Assembly (NCBI GenBank): GCA_936450465.1
Contig: OW388292.1
Location: 24,024,652 to 24,088,651, forward strand
Length of the DNA stretch: 64,000 bases
Direction of reading: 5' to 3'
Source of the DNA: Gibbula magus
Taxonomy: Eukaryota; Mollusca; Gastropoda; Trochida; Trochidae
Of the stretch, positions 47,311 through 58,345 are shown piece by piece. The position numbers were made by a program, and so were the translations under genes. A model generated the notes under the pieces. That model was not told the DNA's origin and did no database searches. It worked only from the letters and a program-made list of their open reading frames with translations. Position 1 is the first letter of the stretch. Every line of letters starts with the position of its first letter.

Positions 47311-48005
47311 AAGGAAATGCAGTTAAACTATAGTGATGATAGTGGAATCAATGAACATATAAACGCTACACGTCTATTGTGTAAACTGATAAGTGTTTCG
47401 TGATCAAACAATTTGTCATAAAACATAACAACACAATTTATAACAATTTATCAACAGTACGCAGGCCTATACTGAAATGACAAATGTTTTTAAAACGTTC
47501 ATACATTTAAAATGTATCAACATAATGATCAAGTATACAAGAGTACTACAACATATCCGATGTACTAGATCTGTACCACTGCCAGTCTCAAATTTCTCCC
47601 AGTAAATGAAACAAGAGCTGTCAACACGTCACGAGTTAGATTTACCTTCAGTGTTGACGTGACCCAACTGCGTCCTTGACCTTCTGTAATTAATCAATAA
47701 ACCCCAGCTTTGGCTCGTACTAAGCGCTTTGCTTTCATGGTACGTGTGTTGTTAACACGTCTTCATATACCAACAGTACTTTATATATATGAGCGCGGCA
47801 TCAAAATACATTATTCGCTATCTTAGCGAATATCATACGCCTTTGCCAAAATAAAGACACGAGGGAGCGTCTGTTATTTGTAAACAACACAGATTTTACT
47901 ACGTCGCATTCAAAACACATCAATGTATCACACAGACATATTCATTATGATAAATAGTCATCTAAGTTACACATTCTTGGTAAAATTCTTACCTTTTCCA
48001 GACAT
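44125..48005 (-). CDS. Metallothionein 2 (three exons, 70 aa)
   Basis: Small thiolate metal-binding protein of molluscan type. Spliced CDS: 48005-47993 (MSGK + 1 nt), 46785-46663, 44201-44125; GT-AG junctions, phase-1 introns, 213 nt, 70 aa plus stop. It has 19 cysteines (8, 9, 13, 18, 20, 24, 26, 30, 32, 35, 42, 44, 49, 51, 55, 61, 63, 67, 69) and no aromatic residues. The C-terminal exon matches C-x-C-x3-C-T-G-x3-C-x-C-x3-C-x-C-K exactly. The N-terminal half starts with a C-C pair and lacks the P-C-N-C opening of well-known oyster and mussel metallothioneins. The promoter has a TATA box, an MRE and CRE-like sites. It is a tandem paralogue of MT1 (same strand, ~25 kb apart). Metal inducibility is expected for the family, not shown here. 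Confidence 0.93.
44308..45984. mobile_element. Composite TIR element in MT2 intron 2 (contains copy C)
   Basis: Outer inverted ends: ATGGAGAATGCATCGG ... GGATTCGTTAAAAA (44308-44344) and its mirror (45948-45984). Nested inside is copy C of the TGACCTTGACCT element (44352-45914), opening GCGTTTGCGGGACACCGCA and closing with AGCAGCTCCGACTTAGTCGG. Copy C has three ~425-bp tandem units (TGTGACCTTGACCTTTGAC at ~44709, 45130 and 45563) and a (GCG)8 run at 45839-45863. No coding capacity. Confidence 0.7.
45998..46503. promoter_or_regulatory. Two TGACGTCA sites in MT2 intron 2
   Basis: Exact CRE palindromes at 45998-46005 and 46496-46503. The corresponding intron of MT1 has a cluster of three. The functional link is inference. 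Confidence 0.4.
46245..46316 (+). mobile_element. tRNA-derived SINE head in MT2 intron 2
   Basis: A-box TTGCCGAGTGG (46250-46260) and B-box GTTCGAATCC (46295-46304) with Leu/Ser-tRNA-like wording. The acceptor ends do not pair, so this is a SINE rather than a tRNA gene. The tail length is unknown. Confidence 0.55.
46663..46785 (-). CDS. MT2 exon 2
   Basis: 123 nt with acceptor CTCGACAG and donor GTGAGG. It encodes EACCTTAC through DCKCS with 12 cysteines in 41 residues, three codons longer than MT1 exon 2. Plus- and minus-strand open frames over it (46582-46941, 46684-46890) are shadows. Confidence 0.92.
47275..47307. repeat. (TA)n microsatellite in MT2 intron 1
   Basis: About 16 TA dinucleotides. 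Confidence 0.95.
47993..48005 (-). CDS. MT2 exon 1 coding part
   Basis: ATG TCT GGA AAA G, then the donor GTAAGAATT, a near-consensus 5' splice site. The ATG is ~66 bases from the TATA box. Confidence 0.88.
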
Positions 48006-48070
48006 GTTACTTTAAGCGTGTGTCTTTCAACTTCAAGTTATTCAGCGTGAGTTGAGCGAGAAAGATGCGA

Positions 48071-48085
48071 TTTATATATATATAC
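48071..48085 (-). promoter_or_regulatory. MT2 TATA box
   Basis: TTTATATATATATAC on the plus strand gives GTATATATATATAAA on the gene strand, placing the transcription start near 48040 and leaving a 5' UTR of ~35-40 bases. Confidence 0.75.
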
Positions 48086-48092
48086 TGGAGTA

Positions 48093-48105
48093 TGCACACG
48101 GTACC
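48093..48105 (-). promoter_or_regulatory. MT2 metal-response element with GGTACC
   Basis: TGCACACGGTACC, eight bases upstream of the TATA box, identical to the composite in the MT1 promoter. TGCACAC fits the MRE core TGCRCNC. Degenerate relatives TCACACGGTACC (48131-48142) and TCACACGGCCC (48180-48190) lie upstream. Confidence 0.7.
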
Positions 48106-48110
48106 ATCGG

Positions 48111-48190
48111 GGCGGCATGACGTCACTCATTCACACGGTACCAAAACTACATCGGCGCGCGCGGCATGACGTCACTCATTCACACGGCCC
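48111..48190 (-). promoter_or_regulatory. MT2 promoter tandem CRE/MRE-like block
   Basis: GCGGCATGACGTCACTCATT occurs twice (~49 bp apart), each time followed by CACACGG. TGACGTCA palindromes are at 48118-48125 and 48167-48174. The arrangement suggests combined bZIP and metal control; activity is inference. Confidence 0.6.
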
Positions 48191-48385
48191 TTAGCTCTGG
48201 CTGGGTCACAATCAATGTCGTTGTTTTAACAATTACAATTTATTGTGCTAGTTGTGATGATCAACAATACTTAAATTTATATATTTTTTTTAAATGTATG
48301 ACCACTTTCAGCCTAATTATATAGTTTACACAATTTCTGCAAAACTGCTGGTTGTAAAGAGTAGAAATAATGAAAGAAGATATAG

Positions 48386-48621
48386 TCTATAAGTAGTAGT
48401 TGTTGTTATATGTAGTACAGTAGTTGTTGTTGTATTATGTAGAGGTAGTTGTAGTTGTAGTTTTTGCTGTTGTTAGATGGAGTAGTAGTAGTTGTAGAAT
48501 TATGTGTTGTTATATGTAGAAGTAGTTTTAGTAGAAGTAGCTGATGCTGTTGTTACATGTAGTACTAGTTGCAGCAGTTGTTGTTGATGTATGTAGTAGT
48601 AATTGTAGTTGTATTTAATGG
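48386..48621 (+). repeat. Irregular TAG/TTG trinucleotide DNA leading into the array
   Basis: AGTAGTAGTTGTTGTTATATG-like sequence without the fixed CTTGTTACATG portion. It is probably the ancestral form from which the array grew, and matches the tract upstream of MT1. Confidence 0.7.
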
Positions 48622-51600
48622 TGTTGTTACACGTAGTAGCTATAGATGTAGTAGTTGTTCTTGTTACATGTAGTAGTAGTTGTTCTTGTTACATGTAGTA
48701 GTAGTTGTTCTTGTTACATGTAGTAGTAGTTGTTCTTCTTACATGTAGTAGTAGTTGTTCTTGTTACATGAAGTAGTAGATGTTCTTGTTACATGTAGTA
48801 GTTGTTCTTGTTACATGGAGTAGTAGTTGTTCTTGTTACATGTAGTAGTAGTTGTTCTTTTTACATGTAGTAGTAGTTGTTCTTGTTACATGTAGTAGTA
48901 GTTGTTCTTGTTACATGTAGTAGTAGTTGTTCTTGTTACATGTAGTAGTAGTTGTTCTTGTTACATGTAGTAGTAGTTGTTCTTGTTACATGTAGTAGTA
49001 GTAGTAGTTGTTCTTGTTACATGTAGTAGTAGTTGTTCTTGTTACATGGAGTAGTAGTTGTTCTTGTTACATGTAGTAGTAGTTGTTCTTGTTACATGTA
49101 GTAGTTGTTCTTGTTACATGGAGTAGTAGTTGTTCTTGTTACATGTAGTAGTAGTTGTTCTTTTGACATGTAGTAGTAGTTGTTCTTGTTACATGTAGTA
49201 GTAGTTGTTCTTGTTACATGAAGTAGTAGTTGTTCTTGTTACATGTAGTAGTAGTTGTTCTTGTTACATGAAGTAGTAGTTGTTCTTGTTACATGTAGTA
49301 GTAGTTGTTCTTGTTACATGTAGTAGTTGTTGTTCTTGTTACATGGAGTAGTAGTTGTTCTTGTTACATGGAGTAGTAGTTGTTCTTGTTACATGTAGTA
49401 GTAGTTGTTCTTGTTACATGTAGAAGTAGTTGTTCTTGTTACATGTAGTAGTAGTTGTTCTTGTTACATGAAGTAGTAGTTGTTCTTGTTACATGTAGTA
49501 GTAGTTGTTCTTGTTACATTTAGTAGTTGTTGTTCTTGTTACATGTAGTAGTTGTTCTTGTTACATGTAGTAGTAGTTGTTCTTGTTACATGTAGTAGTA
49601 GTTGTTCTTGTTACATGTAGTAGTAGTTGTTCTTGTTACATGTAGTAGTTGTTGTTCTTGTTACATGTAGTAGTTGTTCTTGTTACATGTAGTAGTAGTT
49701 GTTCTTGTTACATGTAGTAGTAGTTGTTCTTGTTACATGTAGTAGTAGTTGTTCTTGTTACATGTAGTAGTTGTTGTTCTTGTTACATGGAGTAGTAGTT
49801 GTTCTTGTTACATGGAGTAGTAGTTGTTCTTGTTACATGTAGTAGTAGTTGTTCTTGTTACATGTAGAAGTAGTTGTTCTTGTTACATGTAGTAGTAGTT
49901 GTTCTTGTTACATGAAGTAGTAGTTGTTCTTGTTACATGTAGTAGTAGTTGTTCTTGTTACATTTAGTAGTTGTTGTTCTTGTTACATGTAGTAGTTGTT
50001 CTTGTTACATGTAGTAGTAGTTGTTCTTGTTACATGTAGTAGTAGTTGTTCTTGTTACATGTAGTAGTAGTTGTTCTTGTTACATGTAGTAGTAGTTGTT
50101 CTTGTTACATGTAGTAGTAGTTGTTCTTGTTACATGAAGTAGTAGTTGTTCTTGTTACATTTAGTAGTTGTTGTTCTTGTTACATGTAGTAGTTGTTCTT
50201 GTTACATGTAGTAGTAGTTGTTCTTGTTACATGAAGTAGTAGTTGTTCTTGTTACATGGAGTAGTAGTAGTAGTTGTTCTTGTTACATTTAGTAGTTGTT
50301 GTTCTTGTTACATGGAGTAGGAGTTGTTCTTGTAACATGTAGTAGTAGTTGTTCTTGTTACATGGAGTAGTAGTTGTTCTTGTTACATGTAGTAGTAGTA
50401 GTAGTTGTTCTTGTTACATGTAGTAGTAGTTGTTCTTGTTACATGAAGTAGTAGTTGTTCTTGTTACATGTAGTAGTAGTAGTAGTTGTTCTTGTTACAT
50501 GTAGTAGTAGTTGTTCTTGTTACATGAAGTAGTAGTTGTTCTTGTTACATGTAGTAGTAGATGTATTAGTTGTTCTTGTTTCATGTAGTAGTTGGTGTTC
50601 TTGTTACATGTAGTAGTAGTAGTTGTTCTTGTTACATGAAGTAGTAGTTGTTCTTGTTACATGAAGTAGTAGTTGTTCTTGTTACATGGAGTAGTAGTTG
50701 TTATTGTTACATGTAGTAGTAGTAGTTGTTGTTACATGTAGTAGTTGTTGTTCTTGTTACATGTAGTAGTAGTAGTTGTTGTTACATGTAGTAGTTGTTG
50801 TTCTTGTTACATGTAGTAGTTGTTGTTCTTCTTACATGTAGTAGTAGTTGTTGTTACATGTAGTAGTTGTTGTTCTTGTTACATGAAGTAGTAGTTGTTC
50901 TTGTTACATGTAGTAGTAGTTGTTCTTGTTACATGAAGTAGTAGTTGTTCTTGTTACATGAAGTAGTAGATGTAGTAGTTGTTCTTGTTACATGTAGTAG
51001 TTGTTGTTCTTGTTACATGAAGTAGTAGTTGTTCTTGTTACATGTAGTAGTAGTAGTAGTTGTTCTTGTTACATGAAGTAGTAGTTGTTCTTGTTACATG
51101 TAGTAGTAGATGTAGTAGTAGTTGTTCTTGTTACATGTAGTAGTAGTTGTTCTTGTTACATGTAGTAGTAGATGTAGTAGTTGTTCTTGTTACATGTAGT
51201 AGTACTAGTTGCTGTTACATGTAGTAGTTGTTGTTCTTGTTACATGTAGTAGTTGTTGTTCTTCTTACATGTAGTAGTAGTTGTTGTTACATGTAGTAGT
51301 TGTTGTTCTTGTTACATGAAGTAGTAGTTGTTCTTGTTACATGTAGTAGTATTTGTTCTTGTTACATGTAGTAGTAGTTGTTCTTGTTACATGAAGTAGT
51401 AGTTGTTCTTGTTACATGTAGTAGTAGTAGTAGTTGTTCTTGTTACATGTAGTAGTAGTTGTTCTTGTTACATGTAGTAGTAGTTGTTCTTGTTACATGT
51501 AGTAGTAGTAGTAGTAGTTGTTCTTGTTACATGAAGTAGTAGTTGTTCTTGTTACATGAAGTAGTAGTTGTTCTTGTTACATGTAGTAGTAGTAGTAGTT

Positions 51601-54600
51601 GTTCTTGTTACATGAAGTAGTAGTTGTTCTTGTTACATGTAGTAGTAGTTGTTCTTGTTACATGTAGTAGTAGTTGTTCTTGTTACATGAAGTAGTAGAT
51701 GTAGTAGTTGTTCTTGTTACATGTAGTAGTAGTTGTTCTTGTTACATGAAGTAGTAGTTGTTCTTGTTACATGTAGTAGTAGTAGTAGTTGTTCTTGTTA
51801 CATGAAGTAGTAGTTGTTCTTGCTACATGAAGTAGTAGTTGTTCTTGTTACATGAAGTAGTAGTAGTAGTTGTTCTTGTTACATGTAGTAGTAGTTGTTC
51901 TTGTTACATGAAGTAGTAGTTGTTCTTGTTACATGTAGTAGTAGTAGTAGTTGTTCTTGTTACATGAAGTAGAAGTTGTTCTTGTTACATGTAGTAGTAG
52001 ATGTAGTAGTAGTTGTTCTTGTTACATGTAGTAGTAGTTGTTCTTGTTACATGAAGTAGTAGATGTAGTAGTTGTTCTTGTTACATGAAGTAGATGTAGT
52101 AGTTGTTCTTGTTACATGTAGTAGTAGTTGTTCTTGTTACATGTAGTAGTTGTTGTTCTTGTTACATGTAGTAGTAGTTGTTCTTGTTACATGAAGTAGT
52201 AGTTCTTCTTGTTACATGAAGTAGTAGTTGTTCTTGTTACATGTAGTAGTTGTTCTTGTTACATGTAGTAGTAGTTGTTCTTGTTACATGAAGTAGTAGT
52301 TGTTCTTGTTACATGTAGTAGTAGTAGTAGTTGTTCTTGTTACATGAAGTAGTAGTTGTTCTTGTTACATGGAGTAGTAGTTGTTCTTGTTACATGTAGT
52401 AGTTGTTCTTGTTACATGTAGTAGTAGTTGTTCTTGTTACATGAAGTAGTAGTTGTTCTTGTTACATGAAGTAGTAGTTGTTCTTGTTACATGTAGTAGT
52501 TGTTCTTTTTACATGTAGTAGTAGTTGTTGTTCTTGTTACATGTAGTAGTAGTTGTTGTTCTTGTTACATGTAGTAGTAGTTGTTCTTGTTACATGTAGT
52601 AGTTGTTGTTCTTGTTACATGTAGTAGTAGTTGTTCTTGTTACATGAAGTAGTAGTTGTTCTTGTTACATGTAGTAGTAGTAGTAGTTGTTCTTGTTACA
52701 TGAAGTAGTTGTTGTTCTTGTTACATGAAGTAGTAGTTGTTCTTGTTACATGTAGTAGTTGTTGTTCTTGTTACATGAAGTAGTAGTTGTTCTTGTTACA
52801 TGTAGTAGTTGTTCTTGTTACATGTAGTAGTAGTAGTTGTTCTTGTTACATGAAGTAGTAGTTGTTCTTGTTACATGTAGTAGTAGTAGTAGTTGTTCTT
52901 GTTACATGTAGTAGTAGTTGTTCTTGTTACATGTAGTAGTAGTTGTTCTTGTTACATGAAGTAGTAGTTGTTCTTGTTACATGTAGTAGTAGTAGTAGTT
53001 GTTCTTGTTACATGAAGTAGTAGTTGTTCTTGTTACATGTAGTAGTAGATGTAGTAGTAGTTGTTCTTGTTACATGTAGTAGTAGTTGTTCTTGTTAAAT
53101 GAAGTAGTAGTTGTTCTTGTTACATGTAGTAGTTGTTCTTGTTACATGTAGTAGTAGTTGTTCTTGTTACATGAAGTAGTAGTTGTTCTTGTTACATGAA
53201 GTAGTAGTTGTTCTTGTTACATGTAGTAGTTGTTCTTGTTACATGTAGTAGTAGTTGTTGTTCTTGTTACATGTAGTAGTAGTTGTTGTTCTTGTTACAT
53301 GTAGTATTAGTTGTTCTTGTTACATGTAGTAGTTGTTGTTCTTGTTACATGAAGTAGTAGTTGTTCTTGTTACATGTAGTAGTAGTTGTTCTTGTTACAT
53401 GTAGTAGTTGTTCTTGTTACATGTAGTAGTAGTTGTTCTTGTTACATGAAGTAGTAGTTGTTCTTGTTACATGTAGTAGTAGTAGTAGTTGTTCTTGTTA
53501 CATGTAGTAGTTGTTGTTCTTGTTACATGAAGTAGTAGTTGTTCTTGTTACATGTAGTAGTTGTTGTTCTTGTTACATGAAGTAGTAGTTGTTCTTGTTA
53601 CATGTAGTAGTTGTTCTTGTTACATGTAGTAGTAGTAGTTGTTCTTGTTACATGAAGTAGTAGTTGTTCTTGTTACATGTAGTAGTAGTAGTAGTTGTTC
53701 TTGTTACATGTAGTAGTAGTTGTTCTTGTTACATGTAGCAGTAGTTGTTCTTGTTACATGAAGTAGTAGTTGTTCTTGTTACATGTAGTAGTAGTAGTAG
53801 TAGTTGTTCTTGTTACATGAAGTAGTAGTTGTTCTTGTTACATGTAGTAGTAGATGTAGTAGTAGTTGTTCTTGTTACATGTAGTAGTAGTTGTTCTTGT
53901 TAAATGTAGTAGTAGATGTAGTAGTTGTTCTTGTTACATGAAGTAGTAGATGTAGTAGTTGTTCTTGTTACATGAAGTAGTAGTTGTTCTTGTTACATGT
54001 AGTAGTAGTAGTAGTTGTTCTTGTTACATGTAGTAGTAGTTGTTCTTGTTACATGAAGTAGTAGTTGTTCTTGTTACATGTAGTAGTAGTAGTAGTTGTT
54101 CTTGTTACATGAAGTAGTAGTTGTTCTTGTTACATGAAGTAGTAGTTGTTCTTGTTACATGTAGTAGTTGTTCTTGTTACATGAAGTAGTAGTTGTTCTT
54201 GTTACATGTAGTAGTAGTTGTTCTTGTTACATGTAGTAGTAGTTGTTCTTGTTACATGAAGTAGTAGTTGTTCTTGTTACATGAAGTAGTAGTTGTTCTT
54301 GTTACATTTAGTAGTTGTTCTTGTTACATGTAGTAGTAGTAGTTGTTCTTGTTACATGAAGTAGTAGTTGTTCTTGTTACATGTAGTAGTAGTAGTAGTT
54401 GTTCTTGCTACATGTAGTAGTAGTTGTTCTTGTTACATGTAGTAGTAGTTGTTCTTGTTACATGAAGTAGTAGTTGTTCTTGTTACATGGAGTAGTTGTT
54501 GTTCTTGTTACATGTAGTAGTTGTTCTTGTTACATGTAGTAGTAGTAGTTGTTCTTGTTACATGAAGTAGTAGTTGTTCTTGTTACATGTAGTAGTAGTA

Positions 54601-57600
54601 GTAGTTGTTCTTGTTACATGTAGTAGTAGTTGTTCTTGTTACATGAAGTAGTAGTTGTTCTTGTTACATGTAGTAGTTGTTCTTGTTACATGTAGTAGTA
54701 GTAGTTGTTCTTGTTACATGAAGTAGTATTGTTCTTGTTACATGTAGTAGTAGTAGTAGTTGTTCTTGTTACATGTAGTAGTAGTTGTTCTTGTTACATG
54801 TAGTAGTAGTTGTTCTTGTTACATGAAGTAGTAGTTGTTCTTGTTACATGTAGTAGTAGTAGTAGTTGTTCTTGTTACATGAAGTAGTAGTTGTTCTTGT
54901 TACATGTAGTAGTAGATGTAGTAGTAGTTGTTCTTGTTACATGAAGTAGTAGTTGTTCTTGTTAAATGTAGTAGTAGATGTAGTAGTTGTTCTTGTTACA
55001 TGAAGTAGTAGATGTAGTAGTTGTTCTTGTTACATGAAGTAGTAGTTGTTCTTGTTACATGTAGTAGTAGTAGTAGTTGTTCTTGTTACATGTAGTAGTA
55101 GTTGTTCTTGTTACATGAAGTAGTAGTTGTTCTTGTTACATGTAGTAGTAGTAGTAGTTGTTCTTGTTACATGAAGTAGTAGTTGTTCTTGTTACATGAA
55201 GTAGTAGTTGTTCTTGTTACATGTAGTAGTTGTTCTTGTTACATGTAGTAGTAGTTGTTCTTGTTACATGAAGTAGTAGTTGTTCTTGTTACATGAAGTA
55301 GTAGTTGTTCTTGTTACATGAAGTAGTAGTTGTTCTTGTTACATGAAGTAGTAGTTGTTCTTGTTACATGTAGTAGTAGATGTAGTAGTTGTTCTTGTTA
55401 CATTTAGTAGTTGTTGTTCTTGTTACATGTAGTAGTAGTTGTTCTTGTTACATGAAGTAGTAGTAGTAGTTGTTCTTGTTACATGTAGTAGTTGTTGTTC
55501 TTGTTACATGTAGTAGTAGATGTTCTTGTTACATGGAGTAGTAGTTGTTCTTGTTACATGAAGTAGTAGTTGTTCTTGTTACATGTAGTAGTAGTTGTTC
55601 TTGTTACATGTAGTAGTTGTTCTTGTTACATGTAGTAGTAGATGTTCTTGTTACATGAAGTAGTAGTTGTTCTTGTTACATGAAGTAGTAGTTGTTCTTG
55701 TTACATGAAGTAGTAGTTGTTCTTGTTACATGTAGTAGTAGTTGTTCTTGTTACATGTAGTAGTAGTTGTTCTTGTTACATGTAGTAGTAGTAGTAGTAG
55801 TTGTTCTTGTTACATGTAGTAGTAGATGTTCTTGTTACATGTAGTAGTTGTTCTTGTTACATGAAGTAGTAGTTGTTCTTGTTACATGAAGTAGTAGTTG
55901 TTCTTGTTACATGTAGTAGTAGTTGTTCTTGTTACATGTAGTAGTAGTTGTTCTTGTTACATGAAGTAGTAGTTGTTCTTGTTACATGTAGTAGTTGTTG
56001 TTCTTGTTACATGTAGTAGTAGTAGTTCTTGTTACATGTAGTAGTAGTAGTAGTTGTTGTTACATGACGTAGTAGTTGTTCTTGTTACATGAAGTAGTAG
56101 TTGTTCTTGTTACATGTAGTAGTAGTTGTTCTTGTTACATGAAGTAGTAGTTGTTCTTGTTACATGTAGTAGTAGTAGTAGTTGTTGTTACATGTAGTAG
56201 TAGTTGTTCTTGTTACATGTAGTAGTAGTTGTTCTTGTTACATGTAGTAGTAGTAGTAGTTGTTCTTGTTACATGTAGTAGTAGATGTTCTTGTTACATG
56301 TAGTAGTTGTTCTTGTTACATGAAGTAGTAGTTGTTCTTGTTACATGTAGTAGTAGTAGTTGTTCTTGTTACATGAAGTAGTAGTTGTTCTTGTTACATG
56401 TAGTAGTAGTTGTTCTTGTTACATGTAGTAGTAGTTGTTCTTGTTACATGAAGTAGTAGTTGTTCTTGTTACATGTAGTAGTAGTTGTTCTTGTTACATG
56501 AAGTAGTAGTTGTTCTTGTTACATGTAGTAGTAGTAGTAGTTGTTGTTACATGTAGTAGTAGTTGTTCTTGTTACATGTAGTAGTAGTTGTTCTTGTTAC
56601 ATGTAGTAGTAGTAGTAGTTGTTCTTGTTACATGTAGTAGTAGATGTTCTTGTTACATGTAGTAGTTGTTCTTGTTACATGAAGTAGTAGTTGTTCTTGT
56701 TACATGTAGTAGTAGTTGTTCTTGTTACATGAAGTAGTAGTTGTTCTTGTTACATGTAGTAGTAGATGTAGTAGTAGTTGTTCTTGTTACATGTAGTAGT
56801 AGTTGTTCTTGTTAAATGTAGTAGTAGATGTAGTAGTTGTTCTTGTTACATGAAGTAGTAGATGTAGTAGTTGTTCTTGTTACATGAAGTAGTAGTTGTT
56901 CTTGTTACATGTAGTAGTAGTTGTTCTTGTTACATGTAGTAGTTGTTGTTCTTGTTACATGTAATAGTTGTTGTTCTTGTTACATGTAGTAGTAGATGTT
57001 GTTACATGTAGTAGTAGTTGTTCTTGTTACATGTAGTAGTAGTTGTTCTTGTTACATGGAGTAGTAGATGTAGTAGTTGTTCTTGTTACATGTAGTAGTA
57101 GTTGTTCTTGTTACATGGAGTAGTAGTTGTTCTTGTTACATGGAGTAGTAGTTGTTCTTGTTACATGTAGTAGTAGTTGTTCTTGTTACATTTAGTTGTT
57201 GTTGTTCTTGTTACATGAAGTAGTAGTTGTTCTTGTTACATGTAGTAGTAGGTGTAGTTCTTGTTACATGTAGTAGTAGTTGTTCTTGTTACATGTAGTA
57301 GTAGTTGTTCTTGTTACATGGAGTAGTAGTTGTTCTTGTTACATGTAGTAGTAGTAGTAGTTGTTCTTGTTACATGGAGTAGTAGTTGTTCTTGTTACAT
57401 GTAGTAGTAGTTGTTCTTGTTACATGAAGTAGTAGTTGTTCTTGTTACATGTAGTAGTTGTTGTTCTTGTTACATGGAGTAGTAGTTGTTCTTGTTACAT
57501 GTAGTAGTAGTTGTTCTTGTTACATGTAGTAGTAGTTGTTCTTGTTACATGGAGTAGTAGTTGTTCTTGTTACATGCAGAAGTAGTTGTTCTTGTTACAT

Positions 57601-57812
57601 GAAGTAGTAGATGTAGTAGTTGTTCTTGTTACATGTAGTAGTAGTTGTTCTTGTTACATGTAGACTACATGTGATGTAGTAGTAGTTGTTCTTGTTACAT
57701 GCAGAAGTAGTTGTTCTTGTTACATGAAGTAGTAGATGTAGTAGTTGTTCTTGTTACATGTAGTAGTAGTTGTTCTTGTTACATGTAGTAGTTGTTGTTC
57801 TTGTTACATGTA
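48622..57812 (+). repeat. ~9.2-kb minisatellite, 25-bp basic unit
   Basis: The unit is (TAG)n followed by TTGTTCTTGTTACATG, usually n=3 (25 bp). Length variants differ in whole triplets (22, 28, 31 bp), and T/A/G variants occur at the base after ACATG (TAG, AAG, GAG). There are roughly 360 units. Because 25 is not a multiple of 3 and TAG/TAA recur in each phase, no long frame exists. Blocks of units recur: ~444 bp apart around 49.3-50.1 kb, and a TTAAATGTAGTAGTAGATG block at ~53.9, 54.96 and 56.8 kb. Confidence 0.97.
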
Positions 57813-58270
57813 GAAGTTGGAGTCGATTTCGTTACATGTGGTAAGTTGTTACATGTAGTTGTAGTTGTAGTTGAAGTAGTAGTAGTAGTAGGTGTGGTGG
57901 TAGTTGTTGTTGTAATAGTAGTTAAACTAGTAGTAGTTGTTGTTACGTGTAGTTGTTATGTGGTAGAGGTTGAAGTAGTCATACTATATTGTTGTAGTCG
58001 ATATTGTTGCCACTGTAGTAGTACTTATATAAGTAGTAGTATTTATATAAGTAGTAGAAGTTGTAGTAGTAGTAGTAGTAGTAGTTATTGTTATCGTAAC
58101 ATGTAGTAATAGCTTTTAAAGTAGTTGTAGTATTATTGATAGTTGTTGTAGTTTTAGCCGTCGGTACATGTAGATGTAGTAGTAGTAGCAGTAGTAGTAG
58201 TTGGTGTTGTAGTGTTTGTAGTAGAGATAGCAGTAGTAGTGGTAGTAGTAGTAGCAGCAGCAGCAGTAGT

Positions 58271-58335
<65 letters not shown>

Positions 58336-58345
58336 ATATTTAACC
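57813..58345 (+). repeat. TAG/GTA/CAG trinucleotide-rich DNA
   Basis: Irregular GTAGTTGTAG DNA followed by (AGC/AGT)n at 58240-58335. Poly-Leu and poly-Ser frames (57979-58359 minus, 58136-58366 plus, 57792-58106 plus) are artefacts of the repeat. Confidence 0.9.

Noticed and set aside
48622..57812. Array considered as a CRISPR-like or coding repeat
   Set aside because: There are no unique spacers, the unit is not a multiple of three and stops occur in every phase; it is a minisatellite in a eukaryotic genome.
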